This document shows positions 7,101 through 11,856 of a stretch of DNA of 11,856 nucleotides, piece after piece. The position numbers and the translations under genes are program-made. Numbering within the stretch: position 1 is the first letter of the stretch; every line of letters starts with the position of its first letter. The notes beneath the pieces were generated by a model. That model was not told the origin of the DNA, ran no database searches, and saw only the letters and a list, made by a program, of their open reading frames with translations. This stretch comes from CAYSPT01 sp964432985 (GTDB lineage: Bacteria; Muiribacteriota; CAYSPT01): the NCBI GenBank assembly GCA_964432985.1, contig CAYSPT010000103.1, forward strand, positions 1 to 11,856. Reading direction: 5' to 3'.

Positions 7101-7832
7101 CTGTCGCGGCTGGGGAAAAGAAAGTCCTTCGGCGAATTGTCCGTCCTGAGCCCGGAGCCCATGGCCGCTTCCGTATCGGCCGTAAAGAAAAGTCGCCTTC
7201 TCCGTTTATCGCAGTTCAATCTTCGTGAACTGCTCGGTGACCAGATGGATTTCGTCAGGTGTATTTTTCAGGAACTGTGCCGGAGGTTACGGATTATCAC
7301 TGCCCGTGCCGCCAGTAAATCCAACCGGGAGAAAGCACCGGCTGCTGCAAGCCGGGAAAGCTCTTCTGAAGCGGGACCCGATTCCATCCCGGTTGCGCAG
7401 TCGAAACAGCACAAAGAGCTGTCGTCTATCGAGAAGGTCATCGCCCTCAAGATATCCAGTATATTTTCCGGAACGCCTGACAGCATAATGGCTGAAATCG
7501 GGTACCTGACCAGGGAAATCAGGATCGAAGACGGCGTAACCATATTCGAGAAAGGCGAACCCGGGACCACCATGTACGTTATCGTTGACGGCAGGGTCAA
7601 AGTGCATGTGGGCGAGAAGACTATTGTCGAGCTGGGTGAACGGCAAATCATCGGCGAGATGGCGGTGCTGTCAATGGAACCCCGCTCGGCATCGGTCACG
7701 GCGGTGGCGGACGCCAGGCTGCTGGCCCTCGATCAGTCCGCTCTCTACGACATCATGTGGGTACAAAATGATGTGGTCTGGGGAATCATCAACGAGTTGA
7801 TCCGGAGGATACGACGGCAGGCGCGCGGGTAA
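4107..7832 (+). CDS. NTT/ATP-ADP-translocase-like membrane protein with HEAT repeats and two cNMP-binding domains
   Basis: A 1241-residue polytopic protein. Residues 15-430 carry about 12 hydrophobic spans in two halves, with features of the nucleotide-transporter (TLC ATP/ADP translocase) superfamily such as the segment RLFTVRQAKRVYGLIGSGE near 135-155. Residues about 455-930 are alpha-helical HEAT-like repeats (for example EDDVREAVYKKLEKLG, DDINVRKTAIEAAGKL). Two cyclic-nucleotide-binding folds follow, at about 938-1060 and 1107-1241, joined by a Ser/Ala/Lys-rich linker. The phosphate-binding cassette of the second is canonical (GEM, then R1193 in PRSASV). The first keeps FGEL but has M1019 where the arginine is expected (PMAASV). 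A cytoplasmic sensor region controlling a membrane domain is inferred; the transported substrate is unknown and nucleotide transport should not be assumed. The gene lies 97 bases after the autotransporter. No good Shine-Dalgarno lies before the ATG (only AGGG about 13 bases upstream), so translation may be weak or coupled. Confidence 0.88.
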   Translation: MKKILTQVFNIEIGEIRAVGLSLLLSFFMGIPRLFTVTAATSLFLANYSANNLPVVYIVIAIVIPVLGFARIYYEKRVSFFSLTAGTMIALVLALCCFYLLLLSTGAIWVTPVLLVWAMVEWVFSVVVFWNTADRLFTVRQAKRVYGLIGSGEVLALIVGGFFVPSLVRFIGTTNLLLFSIAGNILTLVNLLYIRRSFKSRLTVEKKEEVDDRGTVSESTPFYRDKYILFTFAIISFIYLSYYFADNAFYDRLQIRFPEPARLAGFLGQFFAIYGIINLIFKILVSGRLLTRFGVRGGLYTAPLVLGVCTASVVIVWMVSGSFTAVFWLVVMIKLLERVLVESVSRPAYQTLYQPLPPADSIRYQAIAETMVAQIAGGLSGLVLLVLNKVFSFTAIGHCVVFFFILVAWLIVSLLASREYRQALARVLRQRGLKGVHLSLNNAFTVRILEEGLKSHRPKEIIYCLDLLDELGHPAMEKLLLDLLGHPEDDVREAVYKKLEKLGSESSFESLKQRLEVDEPPGLLGALLRALAASGEMEAFDLLAKVNYIKDAGPEVKLGAMTGLIRYCGIEGAIAAGTRVLWMEKSGDPQDRAFAARVLGEVGIPQFYRSLLTLLKDDDINVRKTAIEAAGKLKNRKLWPYIIENLSVNAVRGTAIKALANGGEAALQELETAYRKTLESRARIVSIYGRIGGEKAKHLLVGKLDDPDRNLLFEVYKSLSSCGFQAVSGKLTTKIWNLIKSDLAYGTRVLAALNDVSGEAGTALLPTALGRELAGCHERIFLLLSFIYPPETIKMVHDNFSTGSPEKRSFALELFENTVDMELNDLILPFLEDIDTEARLQSLLRYFPEPALGLEDRLDEIASRNELWQSPWVRACAVEATMLCDPSHSEEIASSLLTDSAKLVRETARYVLDIPESDRQYGRKVFETDRLTTMERVKILKQVKLFNKVPGDILVQVACILEETDFEPGETVVEKGKMGYSVFIIADGEVRVHDGERTLSRLGKRKSFGELSVLSPEPMAASVSAVKKSRLLRLSQFNLRELLGDQMDFVRCIFQELCRRLRIITARAASKSNREKAPAAASRESSSEAGPDSIPVAQSKQHKELSSIEKVIALKISSIFSGTPDSIMAEIGYLTREIRIEDGVTIFEKGEPGTTMYVIVDGRVKVHVGEKTIVELGERQIIGEMAVLSMEPRSASVTAVADARLLALDQSALYDIMWVQNDVVWGIINELIRRIRRQARG

Positions 7833-7892
7833 TTTGGCGGGAAATTTTTCATTTCAGGAAATAGGCATTTCTCTATCGCAGCAACCTGTTCT

Positions 7893-9021
7893 TCACGATG
7901 TCATGCACGTTCCGAAAACATAGGTATCTTTAATCAATGTACCGTTTCCAAGTGTAATGATAATGAATAGCATTTCATAAATGTCATCCACCATTTCGGT
8001 CCGGTACTTGACAATATCGTCCGCACCGGGATCGATGACGACAAAGTCGGCTTCTCTACCCGGTTCGAAGCTGCCTATATACTCATCGAGGCCAAGCGCT
8101 TTTGCCGCCCCGAGCGTGGCCAGGAACCATCTTGTCATGGTGTAGACCCTGAAGTCCTGGATAATTGACGCCTTGTAGAATTCATCCATTACGGCCAGCA
8201 TGGAAAGAGTAGTCCCGGCCGCCCAGTCTGTCCCCAGGGTAATTCTATCTGTGTAGTGCATCATTTTCTTGAAGTTGAACAGGCCGCTTCCAAGAAAACA
8301 GTTGCTGACAGGGCAGCTTGAAATGATTGCTTTTCTATCGCGGAAACACTCATATTCAGGTTCGGTTACATGAATGCAGTGACCGAATATGCTTGTATCG
8401 GTAACAAGTCCGAATTTGTCATATACATCAAGATAGTTTTTGCTCCAGGGGTACATTTCCTTGATTGCTTTGATTTCATTGAGGTTTTCATTTATGTGGG
8501 TTTGAATATAAAGGTCAGGGTACTGTTTTTTCATCTGGCCGGTAGTATCCAGAAGTTCCTCCGTGCACGAAAAAGCAAACCTGGGAGTCAAGGCATAGTG
8601 CAGCCTGCCTTTCCCCCTCCATTTCTTTATCATCTTTTCAGTTGCTTCGATATTATCTTTCGTGGACAGTTTGAGATATTCAGGTGAATTCATATCCTGC
8701 ATGGTATTGCCTGCGATAAAGCGCATATTTCTGGTGCTCAACTCATCGAAAACAATATCAGTTGCCGCGAAAGTAAGCGGTCCGTAACCACAGGCTGTGG
8801 TAGTCCCGTTTTTAAGAAGCTGTTCGAGAAAGAAGGTTATGTCCTCTCGTGCTTCGTCTTCATTATGATATAGAGCTTCCCTCGGAAATACATAGCTTTC
8901 GAGCCATTTGAGAAGTTTTTCTCCATAGGCAGCCACGATCCCCGACTGTGTTATGTGCAGGTGGGTATCGATAAAACCCGGAGTAATAAGGCACCCGGAG
9001 TAGTCCTTAAGCTCAGAGCCT
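7893..9021 (-). CDS. guaD: Guanine deaminase, N-terminus lost in the assembly gap
   Basis: Amidohydrolase expected to convert guanine to xanthine and ammonia in the cytoplasm. The frame stays open through 9020 into the Ns, with no start yet reached. A GTG at 8936 is not the start, because the family's metal-binding HxH in PGFIDTHLH lies upstream of it (histidine codons at 8963-8961 and 8957-8955). Other family signatures are AAYGEKLLKWL, NGTTTA, LTPRFAFSC, QTHINEN, GHCIH, CPVSNCFLGSGLF and LGTD. Together they cover the metal and catalytic ligands. About 376 residues are visible; family members are usually around 430-450, so roughly 60-70 are missing. The stretch after the catalytic GTD reads WAAGTTLSML, where relatives typically have V-G-x-G-T-S, a modest active-site deviation. 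It converges on the HEAT/cNBD gene 60 bases away. The gene is clearly more AT-rich than the autotransporter. Confidence 0.88.
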
Positions 9022-9121
9022 NNNNNNNNNNNNNNNNNNNNNNNNNNNNNNNNNNNNNNNNNNNNNNNNNNNNNNNNNNNNNNNNNNNNNNNNNNNNNNN
9101 NNNNNNNNNNNNNNNNNNNNN
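9022..9121. other. Assembly gap of 100 Ns
   Basis: Exactly 100 ambiguous bases, the conventional placeholder for a gap of unknown size. It removes the 5' ends of both flanking genes, which point away from each other, so any divergent promoter would also lie here. An apparent reading frame that crosses the gap from 8955 is an artefact: its left part is antisense to the deaminase. Confidence 0.97.
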
Positions 9122-9851
9122 CGGGGGCGCACTATCGATAGACATCCCCGCTCTCATCAAGGCACTGGACCGGTCAGGACGTACGTTCAGAATCAGCTTT
9201 ACCGGCGGGGAGCCGTTTTTGGTTCCGAATCTTGTTGAAGCGTGCACGGAGATTACCAAAAGACATTGTATCTCGTTGCTTACCAATCTGGTTACCGGTG
9301 ATATTCGCGACTTGCCCGGGTGTATCGATCCTGACCGGGTAATCAGCATTATTGCTTCTTTGCATATCAAAGAGCTGAAACATCGCGGCCTGCTTGAGCT
9401 GTATAGTGAGCATTACACTATTCTGAAATCCGCCAACTTCCCCATTGTGGCGGCGCAGGTCGCCTATCCGCCGCTGCTGTCTGAAATCGAAGACTATCTG
9501 GACTATTTCGATTCGAGGGACATTCAGGTAACGTTTGTCCCATTCGAAGGGCGTTATGATGGACGGCACTATCCCGAAGCGTATACGCCGCACGAGCTTC
9601 GGGTCTTCGGTCTCGATCAAGCGGATTTCGCCGTGTTCAAATCACGGGGAATCGCATGCAATGCCGGGTACAATGCGGGGGTTGTATCGCCAACCGGCCG
9701 CATCAAGCCCTGCTTTCAAAGCGGCGAAACTATGGGGAACATCTACGAGTCCGTCACATTCAAAGATACCATGACAGCGTGCACTCATGATCGGTGTACC
9801 TGCCCGCTCTATGCCTATGATCCGTATTTGTTCGAACAAACCCTATCTTGA
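9122..9851 (+). CDS. Radical SAM protein with SPASM-like C-terminus, N-terminus lost in the gap
   Basis: 242 codons are visible from 9123, ending at TGA 9849-9851; no start is visible. FTGGEPFL (GGEP at 9204-9215) is the SAM-binding GGE motif of radical SAM enzymes, followed by TNLVTGD as expected for the next barrel strand. The iron-sulfur CxxxCxxC motif should lie just before the visible part and is presumably in the gap. The C-terminal part has five cysteines in a SPASM/twitch-like pattern: C in ACNAG (9657), C in KPCF (9711) and CTHDRCTC (9780, 9795, 9801), with VVSPTGRIKPC and MGNIYE between. Such domains bind auxiliary iron-sulfur clusters, often in peptide-modifying enzymes or AdoMet-dependent maturases. 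The substrate is unknown, and no precursor peptide is visible downstream. The radical SAM call is strong; the subfamily is open. Confidence 0.82.
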
Positions 9852-9935
9852 AGGTGACGAGTTTACCGCCGTCATGAACTAGATTTTTGCCTTTGCCAGG
9901 AACTATGGGGATACAAACTTTGGGCATATCGGATA

Positions 9936-9964
9936 TTGACAATGCTTTATACAGGGGATATTCT
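9936..9964 (+). promoter_or_regulatory. Strong candidate promoter for the two-cNBD gene
   Basis: TTGACA at 9936-9941 is a perfect sigma70 -35 box. After a 17-base spacer, TATTCT at 9959-9964 matches the -10 consensus at four of six positions. Transcription would start near 9971, giving a leader of about 45 bases to the ATG at 10016. This suggests the cNBD gene is transcribed on its own and not only by read-through from the radical SAM gene. Confidence 0.65.
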
Positions 9965-10001
9965 TAATAGTAGGTCTAAGTTGTTTCACCATCAAAATCA
10001 T

Positions 10002-10006
10002 AGGGG
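10002..10006 (+). promoter_or_regulatory. Ribosome-binding site of the two-cNBD gene
   Basis: AGGGG lies 9 bases before the ATG at 10016 and supports that start. Confidence 0.6.
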
Positions 10007-10015
10007 ATTTCACTA

Positions 10016-10975
10016 ATGGCCGTGGTAGAAGCATTGAAGAATATTTCATTCTTTAATAATTTCGATGACGCTGTTCTTGAACCGATCTCCGAAGCATGCT
10101 CGACCGAATTGTACGACCGGGGAGCGAATGTATTTCGCAGAGGAGATGCTGGAAGTAAGATTTTTTTTGTTCAGAGCGGCCGAGTAGATGTAGTCGGAGA
10201 TATTCCGCCCGATCTCCAGTTCGTCCTGTCCACGATCGAATCCGGTGATTTCTTCGGGGAGATGGGGATATTGAGTGATACCAGGCAATCCACCACCGGT
10301 GTGGTGCAGGAAGATCTGATATCACTCGTCTTGCATCGGGAGGACTTCAACAATCTGATCAGTGTCCTTCCCCGCACGGCCATGTTACTACTTAAGACCC
10401 TCGGTTGCCGTCTGAGCCGGCGGTACCGACAGTTCAACGAGCAGTTTCTATTTACGAGAAGCATAGCCGGCACTCTCGACGAGCCCGGTTCGGACAGGGA
10501 AACGATTCAGGGTGATCATCCTGACGCTATTCTGCGCCATCCACTGGACGGAGAGATATTCAAATTGCTCAGTAGTCTGGGAGAGCGCCTGACACTGGGA
10601 AAAGGCGAGGTCATTATTCCGGAGGGCGGCAAGAAGCGCGATTTTTACGTTCTCGTGGACGGAAAAGCAATTGTAAAAAAATACCTGCCGGGAGGATCGG
10701 CGCTGGTGCTGTCTTTTCTGGAGCCCGGTTGTCTCCTGGGAGAGATGAGCTTTCTCGATCACGGATTCCGCTCTGCCCAGGTAGAATCTCTAACACCCGT
10801 AACATTGGCTGCTTTCTGGCCTAAAAAACTGGACATCCTGGAGAAGACCGACATGCCCCGCCTCAACACGATACTTCTCGGGATTCTCCGCTACATGCTG
10901 GCAAACATTAATCAAACCAACGAGCAATACCTGGAAGCCAAGCACAAAATACACACACAACTCCACGCTGACTGA
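10016..10975 (+). CDS. Stand-alone protein with two cyclic-nucleotide-binding domains
   Basis: A 319-residue soluble protein made of two cNBD folds (about 8-125 and 183-300) joined by a linker of about 50 residues. Both phosphate-binding cassettes look competent: FFGEMGILSDTRQSTTG with R90, and LLGEMSFLDHGFRSAQV with R252. No signal peptide, membrane span, helix-turn-helix, kinase or cyclase domain is visible, so this is not a CRP-type transcription factor. It resembles regulatory-subunit-like or signal-relay cNBD proteins that must act on a partner. It is the second cNBD protein in the window; the other is the HEAT/cNBD membrane protein at 4107-7832, on the far side of the gap. A shared ligand or direct interaction is speculation. 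The start is supported by AGGGG and by a strong promoter. The far N-terminus (VVEALKNISFFNNF) is typical of the cNBD lead-in helix, so the protein is probably complete. Confidence 0.9.
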   Translation: MAVVEALKNISFFNNFDDAVLEPISEACSTELYDRGANVFRRGDAGSKIFFVQSGRVDVVGDIPPDLQFVLSTIESGDFFGEMGILSDTRQSTTGVVQEDLISLVLHREDFNNLISVLPRTAMLLLKTLGCRLSRRYRQFNEQFLFTRSIAGTLDEPGSDRETIQGDHPDAILRHPLDGEIFKLLSSLGERLTLGKGEVIIPEGGKKRDFYVLVDGKAIVKKYLPGGSALVLSFLEPGCLLGEMSFLDHGFRSAQVESLTPVTLAAFWPKKLDILEKTDMPRLNTILLGILRYMLANINQTNEQYLEAKHKIHTQLHAD

Positions 10976-10995
10976 TCGGCCAATTCGGGCTTAAA

Positions 10996-11014
10996 TACCA
11001 GGAATATCTTGGTA
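10996..11014. terminator. Small hairpin between convergent genes
   Basis: TACCAGGAATATCTTGGTA can form an 8-bp stem with one G-T wobble and a 3-base loop. It lies between the stops of the two-cNBD gene and the FkbM gene. Read on the minus strand it is followed by TTTAAG, a weak T-tract. It may help end one or both transcripts but is not a textbook terminator. Confidence 0.3.
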
Positions 11015-11045
11015 ACCATACCTGAGAAGATAGGTCTGTGGAATC

Positions 11046-11834
11046 CTAATCGTCAAAAGTCAGCTTGATGTCTGCCTTCCCGCTGATATTTGGAAAATCA
11101 ATACCGTCCACTGGATACGATGTATCGTTAGGCCTGGAAATATCACCTGCATCAAGGTAATCTACGCGGCAAAACGTTATTTCCAGCACCGTTGGATTTG
11201 CCGAACGCTTGACGTCTGAGCAATTATTGCCATGAATGTGAATTACTTTATATTGGGGAGTACTTTGGATTAAATTTTCTAATTCCTTTAGATGAGAGGC
11301 CGTATCGTGAAATTCAATCACGAATCCGATTATCTGGTCGGGATACGATACGATCTCGTCAAGAATTTCGTATTCGGAGCCTTCTATATCACTCTTCAAA
11401 AAGACATTCTTTGAGGTAACATTTTGCATGATGGAGGAAAGGGATGTTTTTTGTGGTGAATGCTTTCCCACTTCTTTCAAATGATGGTGTACACGTCTCT
11501 TTCCGAAAAACGAAAAGAAATCAAATACTCCCCACTTGGCAAGTATTTTCCCGGGTTCAAGCAGATGCGGCAGACGAAACTTTAGTACCATCATTATGAG
11601 CCGGTAAAGCCAATACTTGAGACCGATAGTATGGTCGTACGCTTCAACAACACAATTAGTTAACCGGTGCAGGTGCTTTTCGAAATCATAGTTATCCCCG
11701 ATCCCAAAGCTGATCAAAAAATCGATATTCTCGACCAGGTTCCTGCTCAGGACATATCCACCATCATGAGGGGGACCGATCCTTATAAGGGCTGATTTCT
11801 CCATGAATACCGGCTTGAATATTCCCGGAAGCAT
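11046..11834 (-). CDS. FkbM-family SAM-dependent methyltransferase, start uncertain
   Basis: 262 residues from ATG 11834. Family hallmarks are IGPPHDGGYVL at 19-29, the SAM-binding stretch SFGIGDNYDFE at 42-52, and SDIEGSEYEIL with D149, E151 and E154, followed by GFVIEFHD. Family members methylate hydroxyl groups of sugars or secondary metabolites and often sit in polysaccharide gene clusters; the substrate here is unknown. The start is not secure. The only purine-rich site, AAAGGAG (11856-11850), is 15 bases from this ATG, which is too far. The frame stays open without a stop to the right edge, so the gene may begin outside the window. It is markedly AT-rich compared with the autotransporter (17 of 60 bases are G or C at 11221-11280, hand count), suggesting a different origin. 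It converges on the two-cNBD gene. Confidence 0.85.
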   Translation of the reverse strand: MLPGIFKPVFMEKSALIRIGPPHDGGYVLSRNLVENIDFLISFGIGDNYDFEKHLHRLTNCVVEAYDHTIGLKYWLYRLIMMVLKFRLPHLLEPGKILAKWGVFDFFSFFGKRRVHHHLKEVGKHSPQKTSLSSIMQNVTSKNVFLKSDIEGSEYEILDEIVSYPDQIIGFVIEFHDTASHLKELENLIQSTPQYKVIHIHGNNCSDVKRSANPTVLEITFCRVDYLDAGDISRPNDTSYPVDGIDFPNISGKADIKLTFDD

Positions 11835-11856
11835 GATGAATATGAAGCACTCCTTT

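Noticed and set aside
7833..7892. Terminator between the convergent HEAT/cNBD and deaminase genes
   Set aside because: Only very short complementary segments such as GAAA/TTTC are present, with no stable stem followed by Ts.
8955..9121. N-terminal part of a continuous plus-strand frame crossing the Ns
   Set aside because: The Ns read as unknown residues and join antisense deaminase DNA to the radical SAM gene. The frame across the gap is meaningless.

Overview
The window looks like a scaffold from a Gram-negative bacterium, probably assembled from a metagenome or draft genome. The evidence is a type V autotransporter barrel, a second signal-peptide-bearing barrel-like protein, and a run of exactly 100 Ns at 9022-9121 marking a scaffold join. 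A fusion of a nucleotide-transporter-like membrane domain with HEAT repeats and cyclic-nucleotide-binding domains, beside FHA-type secretion domains, fits a deltaproteobacterial (Desulfobacterota-like) or similar environmental lineage. I cannot name the taxon from sequence alone.

Layout. (1) At 1-860 on the minus strand is the 5' part of a gene for a probable outer-membrane beta-barrel protein that runs off the left edge. (2) At 861-1084 is a divergent intergenic region with candidate promoters and two small inverted repeats. (3) At 1085-4009 is a chimeric type V secretion protein: an FHA/TpsA-type TPS domain, then autotransporter repeats, then a classical autotransporter barrel, with a tandem Cys-containing hexapeptide repeat just before the barrel. 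(4) At 4107-7832 is a 1241-residue protein with about 12 membrane spans related to ATP/ADP translocases, a long HEAT-repeat region and two C-terminal cyclic-nucleotide-binding domains (cNBDs). (5) At 7893 to at least 9021, minus strand, is a guanine deaminase whose N-terminus is lost in the gap. (6) At 9122-9851, plus strand, is the C-terminal part of a radical SAM protein whose N-terminus is also lost in the gap. (7) At 10016-10975 is a stand-alone protein of two cNBDs behind a near-consensus sigma70-type promoter. (8) At 11046-11834, minus strand, is an FkbM-family methyltransferase, possibly starting beyond the right edge. No gene-free stretch is longer than 300 bases; the longest is 861-1084.

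How the genes may work together. Two cell-surface proteins are transcribed divergently from one short region, so they may share regulation. Four cNBDs in two proteins suggest cyclic-nucleotide sensing, but no cyclase, phosphodiesterase or DNA-binding domain is visible. Guanine deaminase and a nucleotide-transporter-like protein both touch purine metabolism, but this link is only suggestive. Base composition varies a lot: GC-rich in the autotransporter barrel, AT-rich in the deaminase and the FkbM gene. The window is therefore a patchwork rather than one operon, and everything left of the gap may not be truly adjacent to everything right of it.
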